Source: Wolinella succinogenes DSM 1740
GTDB taxonomy: Bacteria > Campylobacterota > Campylobacteria > Campylobacterales > Helicobacteraceae
Length of the DNA stretch: 64,000 bases
Reading direction: 5' to 3'
NCBI RefSeq assembly: GCF_000196135.1
Contig: NC_005090.1
Location: 248,001 to 312,000, forward strand
Shown: in pieces, positions 25,103 through 34,459 of the stretch
Layout: the number at the start of each line of letters is the position of its first letter
Numbering within the stretch: position 1 is the stretch's first letter
Notes under the pieces: generated by a model
What the model was told of the DNA's origin: nothing
Database searches by the model: none
The model's input: the letters and a program-made list of their open reading frames with translations, nothing else
Translations under genes and position numbers: made by a program

Positions 25103-26415
25103 GAGGGCTCCTTGAGTCGAATGATGTCATTGAAAAAGAATCGGGCGTATTCAAAGAGATCGGAGAGTTCAGGCCCATTTTCGCTCCCTGTGAGAAGGAG
25201 GCGAAGGGATTTAAAGAAGGGTTTGCCTTTGAGTCCTGAGCGCTCCATTGCCTCTTTTTTGAAGGCTTCAAAATCTTTGAGAGCAGGGGAAAACTCCTCA
25301 ATCATCGCACGCAGATGAGGATAGAGGAGAATCATGGCGGAGGCAAACTCTCCTTGGGCGATCTTGGGGGCAAAGAGGGCATCGATTTTGGGGCGCAGCT
25401 CATTAAGAGTGCTTGATTCTTGGAGATAGAGCTTGGCCAATCCCCCCACGCTTGGGTCCTTGTGGTCGAGTAAAAAGGCGAGGTCTTGCTCGCTTAAGCG
25501 CTTGAAGTGCTCTCGATTCAAGAATCGGAGCTTATCAAGGTCGAATTTGGCGGGAGCTTTGGCCACATGAGTGATATCAAACCACTCAATCGCCTCTTTG
25601 AGGGCGAAGACCTCCGTGGGGGTTTTGTTGCCCATGAGGATAAGATAGTTAGCGATCGCTTGAGGGAGATAACCCTCCTCTAAGAGCCACTTAACGCTAG
25701 AGGCGTTGTCTCGCTTGCTCATCTTCTTGCCCTCTTCATTGAGCAAGATGGGGAGATGAGCGTATTGGAGAAGCTTCTCATAGCCTACGCCTCTTTGAAT
25801 GAGCATCTGTTTGGGAGTATTGGAGACATGATCCTCGCCTCGCACAATAAAGCTCACATCATAGAGCATATCATCGATGGCGCAGGCGAAGTTATAGGTG
25901 GGGATTCCATCCTCTCGAACAATCACAAAACTATCCACCTCGTGGGGTTTGAAGGAGACGATTCCTTTGATTTCATCTTTAAAGCAGATCTCCTCGCTCG
26001 CGCCTCTTAGTCGAATCACGGGTTTTTGGGTGGAATCTTTCTCGATCTCCGCCCACGCATCGTGGTAGCGAAAGGGGAGCTTTTGCGCCAAAGCCTCTTC
26101 GCGTTTTTGATCCAAGAACTCCTTGGAGCAGTAGCAATAAAAGGCTCTGCCTTGGGAGAGGAGATATTCGGCCATCTGGGCATGGCGGGGGAAGTTATGA
26201 CTTTGATAGACGAGCTCATCCCACACCATTCCAAAGAGATTAAGGAGGGAGAGAATCTCTTTATCTTTCCCCTCAATATTGCGTTCCATGTCGGTGTCTT
26301 CGATACGAACGAGGAATTTTTCGCCGCGTTGCTTGGCAAGAATGTAGTTGAAAATCGCCGCACGGAGGTTGCCTGTGTGCATATCTCCTGTGGGGCTTGG
26401 CGCGAAGCGAAGCAT
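25099..26415 (-). CDS. gltX: Glutamyl-tRNA synthetase (second-type GluRS)
   Basis: 438 residues. Class I motifs are present: RFAPSPTGDMHTGNLR (HIGH equivalent MHTG) and EEGKKMSKRDN (KMSKS). FIVRGEDHVSNTPKQ is the conserved GluRS middle block. It charges tRNA with glutamate. In H. pylori the GluRS that sits beside yggT and slt charges tRNA-Gln, feeding the Glu-tRNA-Gln amidotransferase route. The same neighbourhood here suggests this specificity, but that is inference and the other gltX is not in the window. Confidence 0.92.
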   Translation of the reverse strand: MLRFAPSPTGDMHTGNLRAAIFNYILAKQRGEKFLVRIEDTDMERNIEGKDKEILSLLNLFGMVWDELVYQSHNFPRHAQMAEYLLSQGRAFYCYCSKEFLDQKREEALAQKLPFRYHDAWAEIEKDSTQKPVIRLRGASEEICFKDEIKGIVSFKPHEVDSFVIVREDGIPTYNFACAIDDMLYDVSFIVRGEDHVSNTPKQMLIQRGVGYEKLLQYAHLPILLNEEGKKMSKRDNASSVKWLLEEGYLPQAIANYLILMGNKTPTEVFALKEAIEWFDITHVAKAPAKFDLDKLRFLNREHFKRLSEQDLAFLLDHKDPSVGGLAKLYLQESSTLNELRPKIDALFAPKIAQGEFASAMILLYPHLRAMIEEFSPALKDFEAFKKEAMERSGLKGKPFFKSLRLLLTGSENGPELSDLFEYARFFFNDIIRLKEPS

Positions 26416-26484
26416 GGCTTCTCCTTGGAAGGGGTTGGGATAGGTTTAAGGTTTGGATTGTAGCCCAAGGCGCTTTAAAAGAGG

Positions 26485-27381
26485 CTAATTGAGCCTTTTT
26501 TTGCGCCGATAGAGGAGGGAGCCAAGCTCGACGCTTAGCATCGCCAGTACGATGATTCCTGCTCCTAAAATCTGTATGCTTCCCAAGGGCTCTCCTGCAT
26601 AGAAATAGCCAAAGATACCCGCTGAGACAGGCTCCATGGTGAAAATGACAGCGGTTTTAGCGGGTGTGGTGAAGCGTTGCATATAGGTCTGCACCAAAAA
26701 GGCGAGCACCGTAGCAAAGAGTGCGGTGATGAAAAGCGCTTTGAGGAAGGGATAGGAGAGGGTGGAAGGAATCGTGAAAGGGTCAAAAAGGAGGGAGAAG
26801 AGGAGGCAGAGCAGAGTCGCAGTGGAGAATTGAGCGAGAATGAGCGGGAAGAGGCGGTGGCGCTTGGAAAAGATTCCCGTGTAGACGATATGAAGCGCAA
26901 AGAGCGCCGCGCATCCAAGGGTGAGAAGCTCACCCTTTCCAAGGCCGATCCCTCCTCCATTGGTGCTCACCATCCAGAGTCCCACCACAGCAAGAGCGAT
27001 TCCAAGAAGGGCGAAGGGGGTCTGTTTTTGGGAGAAGAGCATCCATAAAAAGAGGGGCACAAAGACCACATTAAGGCCTGTAATGAAGCCCACCACAGAG
27101 CTGAGTGAGTGCTCAAGCCCAAAAGTCTGGAGGGAGAAAGCAAGACAGAACATCACCCCCAAAATCGCCCCCGCTCTAATAGAGGGGAGATCAAAGCTGG
27201 GTTTGAGGGCAATCCCTATAAGAAAAAAGAGCACCGTGGCTAAAAGAAATCGCCAAAAAAGAAAGGCAAAGACGGGAACCTCCTTGATGGCATCCTGCAC
27301 CATCAAGAAAGTAACCCCCCAAATCACGGAAATTCCAAGAAGCGAAACATCAGCCAATAGCTCTCTGCTTTTAAGTGACAC
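26485..27381 (-). CDS. EamA/DMT family transporter
   Basis: 298 residues with ten hydrophobic segments arranged as two EamA repeats. The first begins ISVIWGVTFLMVQDAI and FAFLFWRFLLAT; the second ends TMEPVSAGIFGYFYAGEPL then a positively charged tail (LLYRRKKRLN). EamA proteins move metabolites or drugs across the inner membrane. Substrate cannot be predicted. Its stop is about 70 bp from the gltX start, so a shared transcript is possible. Confidence 0.88.
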   Translation of the reverse strand: MSLKSRELLADVSLLGISVIWGVTFLMVQDAIKEVPVFAFLFWRFLLATVLFFLIGIALKPSFDLPSIRAGAILGVMFCLAFSLQTFGLEHSLSSVVGFITGLNVVFVPLFLWMLFSQKQTPFALLGIALAVVGLWMVSTNGGGIGLGKGELLTLGCAALFALHIVYTGIFSKRHRLFPLILAQFSTATLLCLLFSLLFDPFTIPSTLSYPFLKALFITALFATVLAFLVQTYMQRFTTPAKTAVIFTMEPVSAGIFGYFYAGEPLGSIQILGAGIIVLAMLSVELGSLLYRRKKRLN

Positions 27382-27495
27382 GGTCCAATCCTAAGCGAAA
27401 TATCAAGAAAGCGCGGATTTTACCAAAGTTTTGATTTAAAAATTGTCTGTTAGAATGACGGATTCTAATCAAAATTAAAGCTAAAAGTAAGGTTT

Positions 27496-28236
27496 ATGAG
27501 TCAAAAAATCGTTCAAATGACCAATGTTCACAAATACTTCGGCGATTTCCACGCGCTCAATAATGTTAATTTTAGTGTTCGCAAAGGGGAGATTGTCGTG
27601 GTGTGTGGACCCAGTGGAAGCGGCAAATCGACGCTTATTCGCTGCATTAACGCACTAGAGGAGATTGACGAGGGGGATATTATTATCGATGGTCAGAATC
27701 TCTACGACAGAAGCACGGACATTAACAAGATTCGCTCTGAGGTGGGGATGGTTTTTCAACATTTCAACCTCTTTCCGCATCTCACGATTCTAGAGAATAT
27801 CTCCATCGCACAGATCAAAGTGAAGGGCCTCTCTAAAAAAGAGGCGGATGCCAACTCTATGGAGATTCTCAAAAAAGTCCAGCTAGAGCACAAAGCTCAA
27901 GGCTATCCCAATGAGCTCTCAGGAGGGCAAAAGCAGCGCGTGGCAATCGCTAGAACCGTGGCGATGAAGCCCAAAGTGGTGCTTTTTGATGAGCCCACGA
28001 GCGCACTTGATCCTGAGATGATTGGTGAGGTGCTTGATGTCATGCGCCAACTCGCGCGTGAGCACTACACACTGGTGTGCGTGACGCATGAGATGGGTTT
28101 TGCTAAAGAGGTGAGCGATCGAATCATCTTCATGGATCACGGGGTGATTATGGAGGACACGACCCCTGAGGAGTTTTTTGCCTCCCCCAAAACAGAGAGG
28201 GCGAAGAAGTTCTTGAATGAAATTTTGACCCATTGA
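27496..28236 (+). CDS. Polar amino-acid ABC transporter ATP-binding protein (GlnQ-type)
   Basis: 246 residues: Walker [17 protein letters not shown]-loop [13 protein letters not shown], signature [17 protein letters not shown], Walker [15 protein letters not shown] and H-loop [11 protein letters not shown]. The sequence [14 protein letters not shown] and the length are typical of the GlnQ/ArtP/GltL group. It powers the transporter encoded by the next three genes (two binding proteins and one permease), spaced by 10-35 bp. Confidence 0.95.
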   Translation: MSQKIVQMTNVHKYFGDFHALNNVNFSVRKGEIVVVCGPSGSGKSTLIRCINALEEIDEGDIIIDGQNLYDRSTDINKIRSEVGMVFQHFNLFPHLTILENISIAQIKVKGLSKKEADANSMEILKKVQLEHKAQGYPNELSGGQKQRVAIARTVAMKPKVVLFDEPTSALDPEMIGEVLDVMRQLAREHYTLVCVTHEMGFAKEVSDRIIFMDHGVIMEDTTPEEFFASPKTERAKKFLNEILTH

Positions 28237-28268
28237 TCTCAATCATAAAAATTTAGGAGAAAAGTCGA

Positions 28269-29072
28269 ATGAAAAAGATACTACTAGGAATCTTGCTCGC
28301 CCTTGGTGTGGCTTGGGCGGCGGATATGGCTCTGTGGGAGAAATCGACCCTCAATGCAATCATTAAGCGCGGCGAGCTTCGCGTGAGCACCGATCCGGGC
28401 TATTACCCTTTTGAGATGAAGGATAAAAAGGGTAATGTGATTGGATTTGATATTGACATTGCTAGAGAGATGGCCAAGGCAATGGGCGTGAAGCTCGTGA
28501 TTGTCCAAGGGAGTTTTGATAGTCTCATCTCAGGTCTTTTGACGGACAAGGCAGACCTTATTTTAGCGGGAATGACCATCACGCCCGAGCGAAATCTCAA
28601 GGTCGCCTTCTCTAATCCCTATTTTACAATCGGACAGACGCTGCTTGTTCGACCCGATCTCAAAGAGAAGGTGAAAAATTATAAAGACCTTGATAAGCCT
28701 GAATATACGGTCGTGACCAAGCTTGGGGTTACGGGCGAGATCGTCGCTAGACGCATGATGAAAAATGCCAAGATCAAGACCTACGACACTGAGGCTGAAG
28801 CGGTGCAAGAGGTGCTCAATGGCAAAGCCGATGCCTTTATTTACGACTTTCCCTTCAACTCGACCTTTATGATGCAAAAAGGCAAAGGGCTTTTAGTGCA
28901 TCTTGATCAATCCATTACCTACGAGCCCCTAGGAATCGCCCTCAAAAAAGGTGACCCCGATTTCCTCAACTGGCTCAATCACTTCCTTGCGCAGATCAAA
29001 CACGACGGAACCTATGATGAGCTCTATGAGCGATGGTTTGTCGATAACAAATGGCTAGATAGAATCCAATAA
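28269..29072 (+). CDS. Amino-acid ABC transporter periplasmic binding protein, copy 1
   Basis: 267 residues with a signal peptide (KKILLGILLALGVAWA). The family 3 solute-binding fold is shown by KRGELRVSTDPGYYPFEM, GNVIGFDIDIAREMAKAMG and LAGMTITPERN. It delivers a polar amino acid (Glu, Gln, Asp or similar) to the permease. It is a tandem paralogue of the next gene, with long stretches of near-identical DNA especially at the 3' ends. Confidence 0.93.
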   Translation: MKKILLGILLALGVAWAADMALWEKSTLNAIIKRGELRVSTDPGYYPFEMKDKKGNVIGFDIDIAREMAKAMGVKLVIVQGSFDSLISGLLTDKADLILAGMTITPERNLKVAFSNPYFTIGQTLLVRPDLKEKVKNYKDLDKPEYTVVTKLGVTGEIVARRMMKNAKIKTYDTEAEAVQEVLNGKADAFIYDFPFNSTFMMQKGKGLLVHLDQSITYEPLGIALKKGDPDFLNWLNHFLAQIKHDGTYDELYERWFVDNKWLDRIQ

Positions 29073-29100
29073 AACCTCTAAATTCTAAGGAGAATCGATC

Positions 29101-29904
29101 ATGAAAAAGATTTGGCTAGGAATCCTGATTTCTGTTTGCACCCTTCTGGGCGCGGATATGTCGCTGTGGCAGAAGTCCACGCTCAATGAGATTATCAAGC
29201 GCGGCGAGCTTCGCGTGGGTCTTGAGCCTGGTTATCTTCCTTTTGAGATGAAGGACAAAAAAGGCAATGTGATTGGCTTTGATGTGGATTTGGCCAGAGA
29301 GATGGCTAAGGCTATGGGTGTGAAGCTAAAGCTCGTCCCTACCTCATGGGATGGCTTGATTCCTGGATTGGTGACGGAGAAATTTGACATTATCATCTCC
29401 GGTATGACCATCTCCCAAGAGCGGAATCTTCGAGTCAATTTTGTTGAGCCCTATATCGTGGTGGGGCAGTCGTTGCTCGTTAAAAAAGGACTAGAAAAGG
29501 GCGTGAAGAGCTACAAAGACCTCGACAAGCCTGAACTCACTTTGGTGACAAAGTTTGGAGTTTCGGCGGAGTATGCGGCCAAGCGACTCTTTAAAAATGC
29601 CAAACTTAAAACCTATGATACCGAGGCTGAAGCGGTGCAAGAGGTGCTCAATGGCAAGGCGGATATGTTCATCTTCGACCTTCCTTTTAATGTCGCTTTC
29701 ATGGCGCAAAAAGGTCAGGGCTATCTCGTTCACCTCGACACTTCCCTCACCTATGAGCCTCTTGGCTGGGCGATCAAAAAAGGTGACCCCGATTTCCTTA
29801 ACTGGCTCAACCACTTCCTTGCGCAGATCAAACACGATGGAAGCTATGATGAGCTCTATGAGCGATGGTTTGTCGACACCAAGTGGCTAGAGAAGATCCA
29901 ATAA
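29101..29904 (+). CDS. Amino-acid ABC transporter periplasmic binding protein, copy 2
   Basis: 267 residues, exactly the same length as the upstream copy. It has a signal peptide (KKIWLGILISVCTLLGA) and the same family 3 motifs (KRGELRVGLEPGYLPFEM, ISGMTISQERN). Differences concentrate in the central ligand-contacting lobe (VPTSWDGLIPGLVTEKF here, VQGSFDSLISGLLTDKA in copy 1), whereas the last 40 residues are nearly identical. This suggests duplication followed by divergence of ligand preference, with one ATPase and one permease serving both. Confidence 0.93.
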   Translation: MKKIWLGILISVCTLLGADMSLWQKSTLNEIIKRGELRVGLEPGYLPFEMKDKKGNVIGFDVDLAREMAKAMGVKLKLVPTSWDGLIPGLVTEKFDIIISGMTISQERNLRVNFVEPYIVVGQSLLVKKGLEKGVKSYKDLDKPELTLVTKFGVSAEYAAKRLFKNAKLKTYDTEAEAVQEVLNGKADMFIFDLPFNVAFMAQKGQGYLVHLDTSLTYEPLGWAIKKGDPDFLNWLNHFLAQIKHDGSYDELYERWFVDTKWLEKIQ

Positions 29905-29912
29905 GCTAGCGT

Positions 29913-30878
29913 ATGAAAAGACACCAATCGATTCTAGAAAACCGACCTTTAGGGCATCTGCTCGCCTTTCTTTTCTTTGTGGCGTTGGGCTACTCCATGT
30001 ATTTGGCAGGCTCTAGCATCAACTATATTTGGAAATGGAATACGATTCCTAAATATTTTGCCTACGAGCACACGGTCGCGCTTGAATCGACCCTAGAGGG
30101 GAGGGTGAAAATCCTCTCCCCTAAAGAGGTCGAGGTCGTGGGCGAAGAGGGGAGCGAGAAGTTCCTAGTGGCAGGCTATGAACTTGCCTACGAAGAGGGG
30201 GAGATCATCTATCCCGGTGAGGCGCTCGCCAAAAAAGAGGAGTATAAGGCAGGTCCGCTTCTTCTAGGGCTCTGGATGACGATCAAGATTTCGCTCATTT
30301 CAGGGGTGATTGCCTTTTTTATCGGCGCCATTCTTGCCCTCATGAAAATCTCCAAAGCACAGGTGTTTCGCGATATTGCTACGGTCTATATCGAAGTGAT
30401 TCGCGGCACGCCTCTTTTGGTGCAGATTTTTATCTTCTATTTTATTATTGCGACCATTTTTGAGATTGACAGCTTCTACGCAGGGGCTATCTCGTTAGCG
30501 ATTTTTTATGGAGCCTATATCGCTGAGGTGCTTCGTGGAGCGATTCAATCCATTGATAAGGGTCAGCAAGAGGCGGCGCTCTCTTTGGGGATGAACTATT
30601 TCCAAACAATGACGCTCATCATTATCCCTCAAGCCCTCAAGCGCTCGCTCCCCTCACTCACGGGTGAGATGATCGCTCTGATTAAAGATTCGTCTCTTGT
30701 CTCAGTCATCTCAGTGACCGACCTCACCAAGGTGGGCCGTGAGATGGTGGCTAATACCTTCTCTCCCTTTGAGACTTGGATTGTGGTGGCGATCATGTAT
30801 TTTGCTATCACCTCTTCGCTCTCACTTCTAGCCCATCGACTCGAAGACAACATGAAAAAGAGAGGGGGAATGTCCTAA
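29913..30878 (+). CDS. Amino-acid ABC transporter permease with an extra N-terminal periplasmic region
   Basis: 321 residues, about 100 longer than usual HisM/GlnP permeases. Residues 13-30 are a first membrane span. About residues 31-112 are a polar, beta-rich segment that should face the periplasm. From 113 on is the standard permease, with EVIRGTPLLVQIFI and the ATPase-contact motif EAALSLGMNYFQTM. It forms the channel for the two binding proteins upstream. The stop codon lies inside the terminator hairpin at 30855-30900. Confidence 0.9.
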   Translation: MKRHQSILENRPLGHLLAFLFFVALGYSMYLAGSSINYIWKWNTIPKYFAYEHTVALESTLEGRVKILSPKEVEVVGEEGSEKFLVAGYELAYEEGEIIYPGEALAKKEEYKAGPLLLGLWMTIKISLISGVIAFFIGAILALMKISKAQVFRDIATVYIEVIRGTPLLVQIFIFYFIIATIFEIDSFYAGAISLAIFYGAYIAEVLRGAIQSIDKGQQEAALSLGMNYFQTMTLIIIPQALKRSLPSLTGEMIALIKDSSLVSVISVTDLTKVGREMVANTFSPFETWIVVAIMYFAITSSLSLLAHRLEDNMKKRGGMS

Positions 30879-30900
30879 AAAGGACCCCCCTTTCTTTTTT
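30855..30900 (+). terminator. Intrinsic terminator of the amino-acid transporter operon
   Basis: A strong stem pairs AAAGAGAGGGGG and GTCC on the left with GGAC and CCCCCTTTCTTT on the right around a TAAAAA loop, and ends in a T-run. The left arm is coding; the permease stop codon is in the loop. Confidence 0.8.
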
Positions 30901-32445
30901 CCTCTGTTTCTCTTTTTCTTCATCCGATATAAAACTCTTTATTATTGTCATATCTTTTAATATTTTGTCTCCAAAATCGTGTTACACTAGCTCTTGATAC
31001 GTTATTAAGTGTACTCAGTGCAACTATTAAGGAGACGGAAAAATGCAGCTAGGAATCAGCAAAAAAGTGACACTGATTCTTTCGGTCTTGCTGATGGGGG
31101 GAGCGATACTCTTTTCGGGAGTGAGCTATCAGCAGGCCAAGAAAGATATTTTGAGGCTAATGAATGTCAACCAGATTGAGGCAGCCAAGGGGGGAGCTGT
31201 CTTTATGAGTCAATTCGCCAAAGACAAAATGCAGATGATGGAGCAGCTCGCCAAGCGTTTGAGCACCATCGATGAGAGCGACCAATCCAAGGTGATGGAA
31301 TACTTGAAACTAACAGAGGAGCAAGGGGGCTTTGGATTAGTTTTTGCGGGGTATGAGGTGGATGGAAGAATGATTCGCTCCAATGGAAATCATCAAATGC
31401 CCAAAGATGGATTTGATCCGCGCGTGAGGGATTGGTTTATGGGGGCAAAAGCCAAAGGAGCTCCCTCGGTGAGCAAGCCCTACATCGCCTCTTCTGGGGG
31501 AATGATGGTTACTGCCTTTTACTCTCCCATCAAGCGAGAGGGGAAATTTGTCGGTGCGGTAGCGGGTTTCATCACATTGGATGATGTCAAAAAGATGACC
31601 CTTGGAATCAAGACAGCCCCAAGCAGCTATGCCTTCATCTTTGATGAAGATCATCGAATGATTGTCCACCGAAATGATAGTCTATTGATGAAAGAGAGCC
31701 CAGTTGCCAAGATGATGGGCGAGCGACTGGCAAGCCAAAAAAATGATGCCAGCGAACTTATTTATTATCAAAGCAGCGATACCCAAGAAGAGCGAGTCGC
31801 GGCGTGTTCCTACTCTGGGGAGTTTCGCTGGACAATTTGTGTGACCGTGGCCGAGGAGGAGTACAGCGCCCCACTCAAAGACCAACTCAAAAGCTTTGCC
31901 CTCCTTGGAGCGATATTTGTGGTAGTGGGGTTGGTCTCGCTCTATCTTCTGCTCACCAAGATGCTTAAGCCCATTGAGACCATTAAAGATTCTTTGGTAG
32001 GGTTTTTTGCCTTCCTTAATCATGAACGAAGCAGTGTGGAGCCGATTTCGCTGAAGCAGAATGACGAATTTGGGGTGATGGCTTCGCTTATTAATGAGAA
32101 TATTGAGAGGATCACCCAAAGTGTTATCCAGGATCGAGAATCGGTAGCAGAAGCGCTCAAAACCGTGGAGCGAATCAAAGAGGGCTATCTTGATAGAGAT
32201 ATTGTCTCTAGCCCTGCCAACCCTCAACTCGAAGAGCTCAAAAAAGTGCTCAATGAGATGGTGGTGGTGCTAAGGCAAAAAGTAGGCAAAGATATCAATC
32301 GCCTCAACAGCGTGATGCAGACCTTCTCTAAGGTCGATTTCACCTCCAAGATCGAGGGGGCGAGCTCTGATTTTGAGCGTGCGCTCAACCATATCGGCGA
32401 GGAGGTCTCGGCAGTGCTTCGAGAGAACACCCATGTGGCTAATAC

Positions 32446-32471
32446 TATACTGCCACCATTTGTCAAGACAA
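32446..32471 (+). repeat. Left terminal inverted repeat of the IS element
   Basis: Outer sequence TATACTGCCACC, inner TCAAGACAA. It lies next to the 3' end of the transposase gene. Confidence 0.8.
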
Positions 32472-32509
32472 CTTTTTGAGAATTCATCTTCCAGCCTCTA
32501 GCCTTTAAT

Positions 32510-33664
32510 TTAAGCAACGTTTTTCAACCCTTCTAGATAAACATTCATGGGCTTTTGATAATTTAGTGCTGAATGAAATCTATTGTGATTGTAAAAATTG
32601 ATATATCTTGAAACCTTAAATCTGAGATCTGAAATAGAGCTATACTCATTGATATAGATTTCATCATATTTTAAAGTCCTAAAAAATCTCTCAATGGCAA
32701 TATTATCAATGGATCTGCCTTTACCGTTCATAGAGATTTGAATGTTGTGTTTCTTGAGAAGTTCTGTATGTTCATGGCTGGTATATTGGCTACCTTGGTC
32801 GGAGTTGAATATTACAGGAATGTCATATTTTTCAATGGCTTCTTTTAAAACATCTGTTACAAGAGATGTATCCATAGTTGTTGATATTTTCCATGAGAGT
32901 ATCGTTTTACTGTGCCAATCAATAATGGCGCACAAATACACGAAACCACCCTTGATTGGGATATAGGTAATATCTCCACTCCAAACCTGATTGGCTCTGT
33001 TAATTTCAAGCTCTCGTAGTAGATATGGATAGATTTTATGTTTATAGTTTTTAATGGATGTGTGTCGTTTCTTTTTTGGAAAGATTGCCTGTATCCCCAT
33101 AGTGTTCATTAGCTTATTGACTTTATTTACACCAATTGAAAATCCATCTTCCAAAAGCTGCCTATGCATAAACCGATAGCCATAGGTTGAGGATATATCA
33201 GTATATATCTCATCTATCCTTTTCATGATTTTTAAATCATTGTCTGATATGGGTTTAGGTTCATAATAAAGGGTTGAGCGATTTAAATCTATTATTTCAC
33301 ATTGTCTTGCCATGGAGAGATTCTTTAGCTTGGGTGTGACAAGATCTTTTTTATTTGATAAGCCCAAGCTCTTTAGCTTTCCCACTGCCCAATCCCTCTC
33401 TATGGTTGTTTTTCCTAATTTCTTTGCTAGAGCATCATTCTCTGTTTTTAGCTCTTCTATCTCATCTTTATAGGCTTTAGTAGCCGAACCTACATCAAAT
33501 ACTAGTGATGCATTCTCTAAAAACTGCTTTTTCCAATCAATGAGACTTTTTGGTGTAATCTCATATTTACTGGCAATCTGTGCTACAGTCTCTTCGCCAC
33601 CTAGTAATTCTAAGACAACTCTAGTTTTAAATTCTGCACTATAGCTTTTTCTTTTTCTACTCAT
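32510..33664 (-). CDS. IS3-family transposase, single-frame OrfAB type
   Basis: 384 residues from the ATG at 33664 (MSRKRKSYSAEFKTRV), preceded by GGAGAGGA. Residues 1-55 are a helix-turn-helix DNA-binding part (VVLELLGGEETVAQIASKYE). A coiled coil and a HTH_21-like linker (RIDEIYTDISSTYGYR) follow. The rve/DDE integrase core has the three acids in WSGDITYIP, FNSDQGSQYTS and IERFFRTLKYDE. Most IS3 elements make OrfAB by a -1 frameshift between two genes; here the whole protein is in one frame. It appears intact. Confidence 0.93.
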   Translation of the reverse strand: MSRKRKSYSAEFKTRVVLELLGGEETVAQIASKYEITPKSLIDWKKQFLENASLVFDVGSATKAYKDEIEELKTENDALAKKLGKTTIERDWAVGKLKSLGLSNKKDLVTPKLKNLSMARQCEIIDLNRSTLYYEPKPISDNDLKIMKRIDEIYTDISSTYGYRFMHRQLLEDGFSIGVNKVNKLMNTMGIQAIFPKKKRHTSIKNYKHKIYPYLLRELEINRANQVWSGDITYIPIKGGFVYLCAIIDWHSKTILSWKISTTMDTSLVTDVLKEAIEKYDIPVIFNSDQGSQYTSHEHTELLKKHNIQISMNGKGRSIDNIAIERFFRTLKYDEIYINEYSSISDLRFKVSRYINFYNHNRFHSALNYQKPMNVYLEGLKNVA

Positions 33665-33725
33665 TTTTTCCTCTCCTAAATCTTTAGAAAATTCTACCAT
33701 TTAGGAAGATAAACCTTTCAATTTA

Positions 33726-33751
33726 TTGTCTTGAATTTTAGTGGCAGTATA
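33726..33751 (-). repeat. Right terminal inverted repeat of the IS element
   Basis: Reverse complement reads TATACTGCCACT at the outside and TCAAGACAA inside. It lies upstream of the transposase start. Confidence 0.8.
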
Positions 33752-34330
33752 TACCTTGGAAGAGAAGGCAAAGATGCTAAGGGAATCGATGCAAAATCTT
33801 TCCCAAGGAGCCAATGAGCAAGCCGCCAGCCTCCAAGAGAGCGCTTCGGCAATCGAGGAGATGAGTAGCTCTATGCACAATGTGAGCGATCGCGCCTCTG
33901 AAGTGATCAAACAATCTGAAGATATTAAGAATGTCATCACTATCATCCGCGATATCGCTGACCAGACGAATCTTCTTGCGCTCAATGCCGCGATTGAGGC
34001 CGCTAGAGCGGGAGAGCATGGAAGAGGATTTGCTGTGGTGGCTGATGAGGTGAGAAAGCTCGCTGAGCGCACCCAAAAGAGCCTTGGTGAAATTGAGGCC
34101 AACACTAATGTTTTGGTGCAATCCATCAATGAGATGAGCGAAAGCATCAAAGAACAAGCTCAGGGAATCTCCCAAATCAACGAGGCAATCGCCCAGCTAG
34201 ATACGCTCACCCAACAAAATGCCACCGTGGCCGATCGAACCGATGGAATTGCCCAGGAGGTGAGCCAGACTGCCGATGATCTCCTGGGAATCGTCTCCAA
34301 AAGCCGCTTCATTCCCTAAATCTTTCCTCT

Positions 34331-34362
34331 CCAAGCCTTCGGGCTTGGACTGCCTCTTTTTT
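34331..34362 (+). terminator. Intrinsic terminator after the chemoreceptor gene
   Basis: CCAAGCC, loop TTC, GGGCTTGG form a perfect short stem, and a run of T residues follows at 34357-34362. Confidence 0.75.
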
Positions 34363-34459
34363 AATCAAATCGTTTAGCCTTTTTGTCGCTTAAACTTTGT
34401 ATAGTTGCCTTGCCATTTTGAATCTCTTCCCGCCCTCTACACAGATAAAAGGGGTGAAA

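Larger units (their letters stand above)
32446..33751 (-). mobile_element. IS3-family insertion sequence, about 1.3 kb
   Basis: It inserts within codon 468 of the chemoreceptor gene. Ends are imperfect inverted repeats (32446-32471 and 33726-33751, 21 of 26 positions match) reading TATACTGCCAC at the outside and TCAAGACAA inside. A 3-bp direct repeat TAC flanks it (32443-32445 and 33752-33754); ATAC is an equally possible 4-bp reading. It carries a single transposase gene and is much AT-richer than the host genes. Confidence 0.92.
31043..34319 (+). pseudogene. Methyl-accepting chemotaxis protein gene split by an IS3-family insertion
   Basis: The 5' part (31043-32445) encodes a first membrane span (VTLILSVLLMGGAILFS), a periplasmic dCache-type sensor (for example GYEVDGRMIRSNGN, RVRDWFMGAKAKGAPSVSKP), a second span near residue 300 and a HAMP-like region. 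The 3' part (33755-34319) encodes the cytoplasmic signalling tip ([36 protein letters not shown]). Removing the IS and one TAC copy restores one frame of 655 codons through [15 protein letters not shown], so the insertion is the only visible lesion. As it stands the N-terminal fragment ends after a few IS-encoded residues at 32479. The receptor should be non-functional unless the element excises. Confidence 0.92.

Noticed and set aside
26677-27394. Long forward frames antisense to the EamA transporter
   Set aside because: Their extreme charge composition reflects the reverse reading of hydrophobic codons.
32446-33751. Defence island or integron-like cargo in the inserted element
   Set aside because: The element holds only a transposase between its terminal repeats; it is a plain insertion sequence.
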